DNA from: Desulforudis sp. | GTDB lineage: Bacteria; Bacillota; Desulfotomaculia; Desulfotomaculales; Desulforudaceae | Assembly: GCA_014859075.1 (NCBI GenBank) | Contig: JACUUW010000092.1 | Coordinates: forward strand, 1-7,511 | Direction of reading: 5' to 3' | Length of the DNA stretch: 7,511 bases | Shown here: piece after piece, positions 1-5,425 of the stretch | Position numbering within the stretch: position 1 is the stretch's first letter | Layout of the letters: every line of letters starts with the position of its first letter | Made by a program: the position numbers and the translations under genes | Notes under the pieces: model-generated | Database searches by the model: none | What the model saw: the letters and a program-made list of their open reading frames with translations, nothing else | Told to the model about the DNA's origin: nothing

Positions 1-552
1 TTTCATAGCGGTCGTGATGATCCCCGTCCCCAGAGGCTTTGTGAGCAACAGGATATCGCCGGCCCGGGCCCCGCTCCGTGGAATGACCTGATCCGGATGA
101 ACCAAGCCGGAGACGGCCATCCCGAACTTGATGGCGTGGTCCGTAACTGAGTGACCGCCGATGATGGAAACCCCCGCCTCCCCGGCCTTTGCCGCCCCCC
201 CGCGCAGAATGTCTTCCATCAGGGACAACGGCAACGGTGGACCGGGAAAGCCCACCAAGTTCAAGGCAATAACGGGTTTAGCACCCATGGCGTAAACATC
301 ACTAAGCGCATTGGCGGTGGCGATTTGTCCAAAAGTGAACGGGTCGTCGACTACCGGGGTGATGAAGTCCACCGTCTGGACAATCGCCAGGTCGTCGGAA
401 AGGCGATAAACGGCGGCGTCGTCGAGACGCCCGACCAGAACCCGGGGATCGTTGACCGGGGGCAAAGCCGCGAGAAGGCGTGTCAGGTCCGCCGGACCCA
501 TTTTGCACGCTCAACCGGATCCCGGTGAATAGGAAGTAAGCCGCCAATACAA
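1..552 (-). CDS. selD: Selenide, water dikinase (selenophosphate synthetase), selenocysteine-containing, N-terminal half
   Basis: SelD makes selenophosphate, the selenium donor for selenocysteine tRNA and selenouridine, from selenide and ATP. The window holds the first 184 codons of a protein usually about 340 residues long; the rest lies beyond base 1. Visible family motifs are the catalytic GUACK (residues 13-17, with UGA read as selenocysteine 14, aligned to Cys17 of the E. coli enzyme), DDAAVY (44-49), a TVDF stretch with Asp62, NALSD (81-85), and the glycine-rich GGHS (132-135). Asp45, Asp62 and Asp85 align with the metal-binding aspartates of the E. coli protein. I chose the TTG at 552 because a GAGGTG ribosome binding site (560-565) sits 7 nt upstream; TTG 558 is an alternative. 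A caller that treats UGA as stop would begin at the ATG at 501 and lose the active site. The gene diverges from the LysR gene. Confidence 0.95.
478..513 (-). promoter_or_regulatory. In-frame UGA (Sec codon) with bacterial SECIS hairpin in selD
   Basis: The UGA occupies 513-511 on the minus strand. Directly after it comes GCGTG (510-506), which pairs perfectly with CACGC (482-478). Inside this, GGGTCC (499-494) pairs with GGACCT (490-485) around the loop GGC (493-491), with one G-T pair. The apical loop begins 17 nt after the UGA and has G in its first two positions. This matches the known bacterial SECIS pattern (small apical loop with an early G, about 16-37 nt from the UGA), the structure bound by SelB to insert selenocysteine. 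The fold was made by eye, without energy calculation. Confidence 0.87.
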
Positions 553-568
553 ATTCAAACACCTCGTG

Positions 569-598
569 TTCACAAATTAGCACAGAATCTGTTATAAT
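569..598 (+). promoter_or_regulatory. Sigma-70-type promoter of the LysR gene
   Basis: TTCACA (569-574) and a perfect TATAAT (593-598) are separated by 18 bp, which places transcription start near 605, about 50 nt before the chosen GTG start. The -35 box lies just upstream of the selD ribosome binding site on the opposite strand, so LysR transcription starts inside the selD leader. I could not find an equally good promoter for selD in this gap. Confidence 0.6.
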
Positions 599-612
599 TC
601 CAATGTATATTT

Positions 613-629
613 TGCATTTGACTAATGCA
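613..629. promoter_or_regulatory. Perfect 6-bp inverted repeat, candidate LysR operator
   Basis: TGCATT and AATGCA form a perfect inverted repeat around TGACT. It sits just downstream of the predicted LysR transcription start and upstream of selD. LysR regulators commonly bind dyad-symmetric AT-rich sites in divergent intergenic regions and repress themselves. The spacing is not the classical T-N11-A, so binding is an inference. The repeat contains the ATG at 625, which argues that this ATG is leader rather than start codon. Confidence 0.45.
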
Positions 630-654
630 CGGTGGTAATAACGGAGTGGTTATT

Positions 655-1533
655 GTGGATCTTGATATGGAGCAACTCAAGGCCTTTTACACCGTAGCCC
701 GTAACTTGAGTTTTACCCGGGCCGGAGACCAACTGGCCTTGAGTCAGCCCGCAGTATCAAGGAGAATTGCCGCACTCGAAGATGCCGCCGGCCTCAAGTT
801 GTTCGTGAGGCGGGGGCGAAGCCTCGAACTGACCGACGCCGGGCGGTGCCTGTACGAATATGTGGCGCGGGTACTGGATACGCTTGGTGAGGCGGAGCAG
901 ATACTGGGGCAGTTTCGCAGCCTGGAGCGGGGGAAGATTGCGGTGGCGGCGGAGATTAGTGTCACCGGACACCTCTTGCCCCGGATTGTCTCATCCTTTC
1001 AGGCCAAACACCCAAGCATTGAACTTGATATCCGGCTCCGTCAAGCAGACGAGGTGGAAAAACAAGTGAAGCAAGGCGCGGTGGATCTTGCCTTCTGGGG
1101 CGGTGAGGTGCCGCCGGGACTGCATGCGGAACCATTCACAGCTGAGGAACTGACCGTGGTGGTTGGTGCAGACCATCCTTGGGTGGGGCGGACTGACTTG
1201 CAGCCCGCCGACATTGAGCAGGAATGCTTAATCATCAACGGCAGAGGTACACTGCTAAGGAACATGGTGGATGAGTTCCTGCTAAAAAATCAGGCTAAAG
1301 CCAGCCGCGTCTGGGAAGTGGACTGCAACGACACCGCTAAGCGGTTCGTGGAAACCGGCCTGGGAATCACCTTTCAACCTAAAGGGATGCTGGATTCTGA
1401 GGGCCGCCGACCGTTCCATGCCTGCCCAAGCCCGACGATGAACATCCCCTACCCGGTTTTCGTGGTGTCACTCAAGGACCGTCATTTATCGCCCGGTTTA
1501 CTGGCTTTTGTCGCTCAACTACGGAAGTCCTGA
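655..1533 (+). CDS. LysR-family transcriptional regulator
   Basis: A cytoplasmic DNA-binding regulator of about 292 residues, the usual LysR length. The N-terminal winged helix-turn-helix covers roughly residues 6-63 (MEQLKAFYTVARNLSFTRAG, then LSQPAVSRRIAALE as recognition region). A linker helix follows, and from about 90 to the end lies a periplasmic-binding-protein-like effector domain with the characteristic GKIAVAAEISV and VDLAFWGG segments. I chose GTG 655 because GGAG at 643-646 lies 8 nt upstream and the protein then begins VDLDMEQL, as in relatives; ATG 625 would add ten untypical residues and falls in an inverted repeat. The gene diverges from selD and converges on the diaminopropionate ammonia-lyase gene, so either may be a target. 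A selenium-associated LysR subgroup is known, but membership cannot be decided by eye. The effector is unknown. Confidence 0.92.
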   Translation: MDLDMEQLKAFYTVARNLSFTRAGDQLALSQPAVSRRIAALEDAAGLKLFVRRGRSLELTDAGRCLYEYVARVLDTLGEAEQILGQFRSLERGKIAVAAEISVTGHLLPRIVSSFQAKHPSIELDIRLRQADEVEKQVKQGAVDLAFWGGEVPPGLHAEPFTAEELTVVVGADHPWVGRTDLQPADIEQECLIINGRGTLLRNMVDEFLLKNQAKASRVWEVDCNDTAKRFVETGLGITFQPKGMLDSEGRRPFHACPSPTMNIPYPVFVVSLKDRHLSPGLLAFVAQLRKS

Positions 1534-1565
1534 CACGGTATTCGCTTACTTCCTTAGTGCTCCCG

Positions 1566-1584
1566 CTGTAAACCCACTGTAAAC
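1566..1584. repeat. Two direct copies of CTGTAAAC, 11 bp apart
   Basis: CTGTAAAC occurs at 1566-1573 and 1577-1584, about one helical turn apart, in the 110-bp gap between two convergent genes. It could be a protein site or chance; nothing nearby suggests a promoter it would control. Confidence 0.3.
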
Positions 1585-1610
1585 AGACTAACTTAAGATT
1601 CTGAGTGTGC

Positions 1611-1640
1611 AGTGTTTTCGGGCTGCTCTCCTCAAACACT
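1611..1640. terminator. Weak hairpin between convergent genes, possible terminator
   Basis: AGTGTTT (1611-1617) and AAACACT (1634-1640) form a perfect 7-bp stem with a 16-nt loop, just before the end of the ammonia-lyase gene and after the LysR stop. The stem is AT-rich and there is no real U tract in either direction, so its efficiency as an intrinsic terminator is doubtful. It is the only dyad seen in the gap 1534-1643. Confidence 0.3.
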
Positions 1641-1643
1641 CGG

Positions 1644-2823
1644 TTAGGCTCCGTCCCAGACGATTTTTCGGTACATTTCCGGGTCGGTGTCCCCTTCCGT
1701 GCTGAACAGCAATACCCTTGAACGGTGGTCCAACTCCAGTGCTTTCGTAAGACCGGAGAACCGGCCGTTCCTGGACAGAAGACTGAGCAGGCCCATCGTT
1801 ACGGCGCCGGATTCTCCGGAAATTACCCTTTCATCACCCGGCAAAGGATTCCCCAGGATCCGCATTCCCCTTGCGGCGACCCAGTCCGGCACCGAGGCGA
1901 ACGTGTGGGTGTACCGCGCCAGGATGTCCCACGCCGTCGGGTTGGGTTCCCCGCACGCCAGGCCGGCTATGATCGTGTCCAGATCCCCGGTAACGGCGCT
2001 TATGGAACCGGCTTTGGTTGAGCGGAAGAAACAGTCCGCCTTTTGGGGCTCGACGATAATCACCTTGGGGGGGTGGTCCGCCCAGGCAACGGCAAAAGCG
2101 GCCGCCAGAGCGGCGGGAAAGGAACCCACCCCCGCCTGAAGGAAGATGTGTGTGGGCCTTTCCGACAGTTGTTCCATGGCTTCCACGGCCATGGTGCCGT
2201 ACCCCTGCATGATCCACAGCGGCACGTTCTGATAGCCCTCCCAGGCGGTGTCCTGAATGAGCTCCCAGCCCTCCCGGCGTGCCGTTTCGGAGGCCGATCT
2301 TACGGTGTCGTCGTAGTTCAAATCCGTTACGTATACCTGGGCACCCGTGGCGGCGATGTTCCGCACGCGCGCCGCCGAAGACCCTTGCGGCATGTAAACG
2401 ACGGCCTTTTGTCCGAGGCGGGCCGCCGTCCAGGCCACCCCCCGCCCGTGGTTCCCGTCCGTGGCGGTGGCGAAAGTGACCCCGCCAAGGTCTTCCAAAA
2501 CCCTTCGGATCTCGGTGAGGGATACGGCAGCGGTATTACGCCCAACCTTTCGGGCCACCAGGCGAGCGATTGCGTATGAACCGCCCAGCACCTTAAAAGC
2601 GTTCAGCCCGAACCGGCAGGACTCGTCTTTGACATATATCCCGTAGATACCCAGGAGTTCGGCCAGATTTCTCAACGATTGGAGCGGAGTAACCTCATAT
2701 TCGCTGAAGCCTTTTGTGAAAAGCCCGTACCTCGCGCATCAGCGGCACGTTGAAATACTGTTCGCCGGTTCGGTCAGCCGGATCAACCCGGGTGTTCCTG
2801 ACCCATTCCACGCTCTCGTTCAT
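1644..2823 (-). pseudogene. dpaL: Diaminopropionate ammonia-lyase (YgeX/DpaL family), interrupted by a 1-nt frameshift near the 5' end
   Basis: This PLP fold-type II enzyme splits 2,3-diaminopropionate to pyruvate and two ammonia. The 3' frame (2711 to 1644, 355 residues) carries the whole catalytic core: VKDES, RFGLNAFKVLGG with the PLP lysine, TATDGNHGRG, NYDDTV, QDTAWEGY, IMQGYGT, LQAGVG, ACGEPNP, ISGESGAV and STEGDTD. It has no good start. The ATG at 2823 opens another frame encoding 37 residues, MNESVEWVRN up to VRAFHK, that matches the expected N-terminus. Joining the two by ignoring one A of the run at 2715-2712 gives 392 residues reading AFHKGFSEYEVTPL, places the PLP lysine at residue 77 as in the enterobacterial enzyme, and restores the family length of about 400. 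The current first frame stops 6 codons after the join. A sequencing error, a recent mutation or a programmed +1 shift are all possible. A shortened product from TTG 2675 would lack about 49 residues. Confidence 0.88.
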
Positions 2824-2852
2824 TCTTCCGATGCACCACCGTTTTAGTGTTA

Positions 2853-2858
2853 ATTATA
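2853..2858 (-). promoter_or_regulatory. Candidate -10 box for dpaL
   Basis: A perfect TATAAT on the minus strand lies 29 nt before the ATG at 2823. At the right distance upstream there is no good -35, because the sequence runs at once into the GC-rich edge of the RAYT unit (repeat at 2872-2896). The original -35 may have been displaced by insertion of that unit, or the promoter may need an activator. Confidence 0.4.
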
Positions 2859-2871
2859 CACGCGCGGGGGC

Positions 2872-2896
2872 AGACAAGGGGACGGTTCTCTTGTCT
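2872..2896 (-). repeat. Palindromic repeat copy 1 (left end of RAYT unit)
   Basis: Read on the minus strand: arm AGACAAG, loop AGAACCGTCCC, arm CTTGTCT, a perfect 7-bp stem. It is inverted relative to the other four copies in the window. Its right arm is also part of a second palindrome, CTTGTC-TT-GACAAG at 2890-2903, which reaches into the transposase -35 box. Confidence 0.85.
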
Positions 2897-2923
2897 TGAC
2901 AAGACTCACCTCGCTTGTATAAT
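2896..2923 (+). promoter_or_regulatory. Consensus promoter of the RAYT transposase
   Basis: A perfect TTGACA (2896-2901) and a perfect TATAAT (2918-2923) are separated by 16 bp, the strongest promoter match in the window. AGGTG (2931-2935) then lies 7 nt before the ATG at 2943. Because no clear terminator separates the transposase from the decarboxylase operon, it may also feed the downstream genes. Confidence 0.75.
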
Positions 2924-2942
2924 AAACCACAGGTGATTAAAG

Positions 2943-3722
2943 ATGCCAAGGCTTCCCAGGGAAAAGAGTAAAAGTGGCTATTACCACATTATGCTCCGTG
3001 GCAATGAACGGAAGAATATATTTCATGATGAGGATGATAAATTACGCTTTATTGAAACGTTATACAATAACAAACAGGAAAAAAGATTCTCCCTCCATGC
3101 GTTTTGTTTAATGGATAATCATGTTCATTTGATGTTAAGTGAGGGAGAAGAAGAGATAGCTAATTTAATGAAAAGGGTAAATATCAGCTATGTCAATTAT
3201 TTTAACAAGAAATACGAAAGAGTAGGACATCTTTTCCAGGACCGATTCAGGAGTGAAGTTGTGGATGAGGATAGCTATGTACTTGCTTTAGCGAGGTATA
3301 TTCATCAGAATCCAGTAAGGGCGGGTATGGTTAAGTCGGCGGGTGAATACAAGTGGAGTAGTTATGCCTGTTATTTGGACGAGAATGACTTTAGCAAATT
3401 AGTAGAAACAGAAACAGTGCTAGAACTTCTAGCAAGTGATAAAAGGACTGCAAGAAAGCGTTTTGAGGAGTATATGAATGAAGAAGCGCAAGAAGTGTTT
3501 ATTGATTTAGTGGAAGATGTGAGAGTGATGGATGAAAAAACGGCGAAAGAACTTTTTGAAAGGATGCTCAGGCGTGGCCATAATGTTGATGATAATACAA
3601 AGGTGCAAGTATCGGATAACTTAATCAAGGAATTCAAGGAAAAAACCAACCTTTCCATAAGAAAAATTGCAGCGATCACTGGTTTAAATAAGGATAGGGT
3701 AAATAAAATGCTAAAATCGTAG
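2943..3722 (+). CDS. REP-associated tyrosine transposase (Y1_Tnp / RAYT, long Firmicutes type)
   Basis: A 259-residue single-strand-specific HUH transposase that cuts and joins at hairpin repeats. The Y1_Tnp domain fills about residues 1-145: the opening GYYHIMLRGNERKNIF is typical, the metal-binding HUH motif is MDNHVHLML with His60 and His62, and the catalytic tyrosine is most likely Tyr119 in ARYIHQNPVRAG. YERVGHLFQDRFRS (91-104) is another family hallmark. The C-terminal extension ends in a probable helix-turn-helix, TNLSIRKIAAITGLNKDRVN, found in longer RAYTs and perhaps used to recognise the repeat. The gene is intact and starts after a good ribosome binding site; its TAG stop overlaps the right-hand repeat. 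Codon use is strongly AT-leaning, unlike its neighbours. Whether it still moves its repeats is unknown. Confidence 0.93.
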   Translation: MPRLPREKSKSGYYHIMLRGNERKNIFHDEDDKLRFIETLYNNKQEKRFSLHAFCLMDNHVHLMLSEGEEEIANLMKRVNISYVNYFNKKYERVGHLFQDRFRSEVVDEDSYVLALARYIHQNPVRAGMVKSAGEYKWSSYACYLDENDFSKLVETETVLELLASDKRTARKRFEEYMNEEAQEVFIDLVEDVRVMDEKTAKELFERMLRRGHNVDDNTKVQVSDNLIKEFKEKTNLSIRKIAAITGLNKDRVNKMLKS

Positions 3723-3745
3723 ACACGAGAACCGTCCCCGTGTCT
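3721..3745 (+). repeat. Palindromic repeat copy 2 (right end of RAYT unit)
   Basis: Arm AGACACG, loop AGAACCGTCCC, arm CGTGTCT, a perfect 7-bp stem. It shares its first two bases with the transposase stop codon and is the inverted partner of copy 1. Pair 6 is C-G here but A-T in copy 1, a compensatory change. Confidence 0.88.
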
Positions 3746-3793
3746 CCCGCCCCCGTGTCTCCCGCCCGTGTCTCCCGACGGACGGGCGGACAC
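3740..3793 (+). repeat. Tandem half-repeats and long GC hairpin beside the RAYT unit
   Basis: GTGTCTCCCG, the right-hand part of the palindromic repeat plus flank, occurs three times (3740-3749, 3755-3764, 3768-3777) at irregular spacing. In addition CCGCCCGT (3762-3769) pairs perfectly with ACGGGCGG (3782-3789), and GTGT (3755-3758) with ACAC (3790-3793), giving a GC-rich hairpin with a small bulge. It looks like broken copies left by repeated insertion, slippage or abortive transposition. Confidence 0.7.
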
Positions 3794-3812
3794 CGGAACC
3801 GTCCCCGTGTCC
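3788..3812 (+). repeat. Palindromic repeat copy 3
   Basis: Arm GGACACC, loop GGAACCGTCCC, arm CGTGTCC. Six of seven pairs form; pair 1 is G-C instead of the A-T of copies 1 and 2, a second compensatory change. It ends 38 bp before the decarboxylase start codon, so it would be transcribed in the operon leader if transcription enters from upstream. Confidence 0.85.
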
Positions 3813-3850
3813 GGGGGCTGTGGACAAGAAAAGGAAGGAGCCGCACGTTA

Positions 3851-5422
3851 ATGAAAGCAGCCGATGCCGGCGACCGTTTTGTCGATCTCGATCTCGATCT
3901 TGATCCCGAAACTTTCCGTCGCCTTGGCCACCTTGTTGTGGATATGATTACGGATTATTACAAATCCGTCCGCGAGCTCCCGGTCTTCCCCTCCCGCACT
4001 TCCGCCGAGGTGTCCAAGGTCTTTGAGGAGGCCCTTCCGGAAAGAGGACAGGATCCGGAGATAATCTTGAACGAATGGTTGAGCAAGGTGCTTCCCAATA
4101 CCACCCACGTCGGTTCTCCCAGGTACTTCGGCTTTGTCAACGGTTCTGGGACCATGATGGGCACCCTGGCCGAAGCTTTGGCGGCTTCCGTCAACATGAA
4201 CCCGGGGGCGTGGAAGCCGGCGCCTGCCGCCACGGAAATAGAGCGCCGGACCATCGCCTGGATCGCCGAGCTGATCGGCTATCCGACAGACTGCGGGGGC
4301 CTGTTCACGAGCGGCGGTACCATGGCCAACCATACCGCCGTCCTCGCCGCCATGCGCAATTCCGCGCCTTACGACACAACGCAGGAAGGCTTGCAGAGAA
4401 AAGGACACCACGGCCGTTTCATGATCTATATGTCCGATCATGAAGGCCACGTATCCATCACCCGGGTGGCCGACCTGATGAACCTCGGCCGGAGGGCGGT
4501 GCGCCGCGTTCCCAGCAGGAATGATTTCACGATGGATCTGGGGGCGCTGGAGCGCATGCTGGACGAGGACACGAGCAGGAGGGAGATCCCGTTCTGCGTG
4601 GTCGGGCAGGTGGGATCCATCAACGTCGGCGCAATCGATCCGATGGAGGGCATCGCCCGCATATGCCGGGCACGCGGTCTGTGGTTCCACGCGGACGGAG
4701 CCTGCGGGGCCGTCGGCGCCATGCTCCCGGAAAAGCGTTCCCTTTACCGTGGTCTGGACCAGGCCGATTCGGTCACGCTCGACCCGCACAAGTGGCTCTA
4801 CATCCCCTATGAGTGCGGCTGTCTCCTCGTTCGGGATCGCGAGAAGCTGCGCCGCGCGTTTTCCATGACCGCTCCCTACCTGCGTGGAACGCTTCCCACC
4901 GAATACACCGGTCTGGACTACCTGGAATACAGTCCGCAGATGTCCCGTGGCTTCAGGGCGCTGAAAGTGTGGATGACGATCAAGCATTACGGGGCGGAAG
5001 GCTACCGGAGATTGCTGCGGCAGAACCTGCAATGCGTCGAACACCTGGATCGCCTGGTTCGCGAGTCTGCGGACTTCGAACCGCTGCACCGGCCGACGCT
5101 TTTCATCTATTCCTTCCGGTACGCGCCGGAGAAGTACCGCACGGCGGCGCGGGAGTCAAACGTAAAGGCCGAAGAGGTCAACGCCTTCCTGGATCGGCTA
5201 AACCAGCGGATCGCCGATGCCATCCAGGTCAGCGGCCTGGCCTTCATAATGACCAGCCGGGTGCGGGGTCGGACCGTCCTGAGAATGTCCGTCTGTTCGC
5301 ACCGCACAACGCTCGCGGATATCGATTTGGTCTTTCGCAAGCTGACGGAACTCGGCCGGAGCTTGGAGTCGGAGGGAACATCGGCGCAGGGGGAATCCTG
5401 TTGTTACGGGGAGAGAAGCTAA
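3851..5422 (+). CDS. Group II PLP-dependent amino-acid decarboxylase (aromatic-L-amino-acid decarboxylase-like)
   Basis: A 523-residue cytoplasmic decarboxylase of the PF00282 fold, which converts an amino acid to its amine and CO2. Visible landmarks are GSPRYFGF followed by NMNPGAWKPAPAATEIER (substrate and dimer region), GGLFTSGGTMANHTAV (PLP phosphate binding), SDHEGHVS with the likely ring-stacking His200, HADGACGA with Asp282 for the pyridine nitrogen, and TLDPHKWLYIPYECG with the Schiff-base Lys314. I chose ATG 3851, 10 nt after a purine-rich GGAAGGAG; the open frame extends back to 3740 but only through repeats. The N-terminus holds a DLDLDLDP stretch coded by four GATCTC-like hexamers (3884-3907). 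It is the first gene of a three-gene operon and no promoter is seen directly before it. The substrate cannot be read from the sequence: aromatic amino acids are likeliest, but relatives also use other amino acids. Confidence 0.9.
   Translation: MKAADAGDRFVDLDLDLDPETFRRLGHLVVDMITDYYKSVRELPVFPSRTSAEVSKVFEEALPERGQDPEIILNEWLSKVLPNTTHVGSPRYFGFVNGSGTMMGTLAEALAASVNMNPGAWKPAPAATEIERRTIAWIAELIGYPTDCGGLFTSGGTMANHTAVLAAMRNSAPYDTTQEGLQRKGHHGRFMIYMSDHEGHVSITRVADLMNLGRRAVRRVPSRNDFTMDLGALERMLDEDTSRREIPFCVVGQVGSINVGAIDPMEGIARICRARGLWFHADGACGAVGAMLPEKRSLYRGLDQADSVTLDPHKWLYIPYECGCLLVRDREKLRRAFSMTAPYLRGTLPTEYTGLDYLEYSPQMSRGFRALKVWMTIKHYGAEGYRRLLRQNLQCVEHLDRLVRESADFEPLHRPTLFIYSFRYAPEKYRTAARESNVKAEEVNAFLDRLNQRIADAIQVSGLAFIMTSRVRGRTVLRMSVCSHRTTLADIDLVFRKLTELGRSLESEGTSAQGESCCYGERS
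3884..3907 (+). repeat. Four tandem hexamers (GATCTC-like) inside the decarboxylase gene
   Basis: GATCTC, GATCTC, GATCTT and GATCCC follow each other and encode Asp-Leu three times and then Asp-Pro. The array keeps the frame if it expands or shrinks and lies before the conserved fold, so copy number could vary between strains without harming the enzyme. Confidence 0.6.
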
Positions 5423-5425
5423 TCC

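Larger units (their letters stand above)
2872..3745 (+). mobile_element. RAYT unit: REP-associated tyrosine transposase flanked by inverted palindromic repeats
   Basis: An 874-bp unit made of a left repeat (2872-2896), a promoter, one transposase gene and a right repeat (3721-3745) in inverted orientation to the left one. The parts are fitted without spare bases: the -35 box shares base 2896 with the left repeat, and the transposase stop codon overlaps the first two bases of the right repeat. The interior is visibly AT-rich against GC-rich neighbours, which points to horizontal origin or separate evolution. RAYT enzymes are single-strand HUH endonucleases that act on hairpin repeats at such ends. 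Confidence 0.75.

Noticed and set aside
151..528. Plus-strand frame opposite selD
   Set aside because: Antisense shadow of a clear gene, with no motif and no ribosome binding site seen.
302..583. 93-codon minus-strand frame over the start of selD
   Set aside because: It overlaps selD in another frame, has Arg/Gly/Pro-rich composition and no motif; selD through the UGA explains the region.
553..654. A sigma-70 promoter for selD on the minus strand
   Set aside because: TATAAC- and TATACA-like hexamers exist, but none has an acceptable -35 at 16-18 bp, so I did not call one.
2043..2579. Plus-strand frames opposite the ammonia-lyase gene (also 1687-2139)
   Set aside because: They are antisense to conserved catalytic motifs and have Gly/Arg/Pro-rich composition without family resemblance.
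3740..3850. Upstream extension of the decarboxylase to a GTG at 3740
   Set aside because: The added 37 residues are translated repeat DNA; ATG 3851 has a ribosome binding site and fits the family start.
3848..5089. 413-codon open frame on the minus strand across the decarboxylase gene
   Set aside because: It is antisense to a gene with full family motifs, shows no recognisable domain, and such frames are common opposite GC-rich genes.
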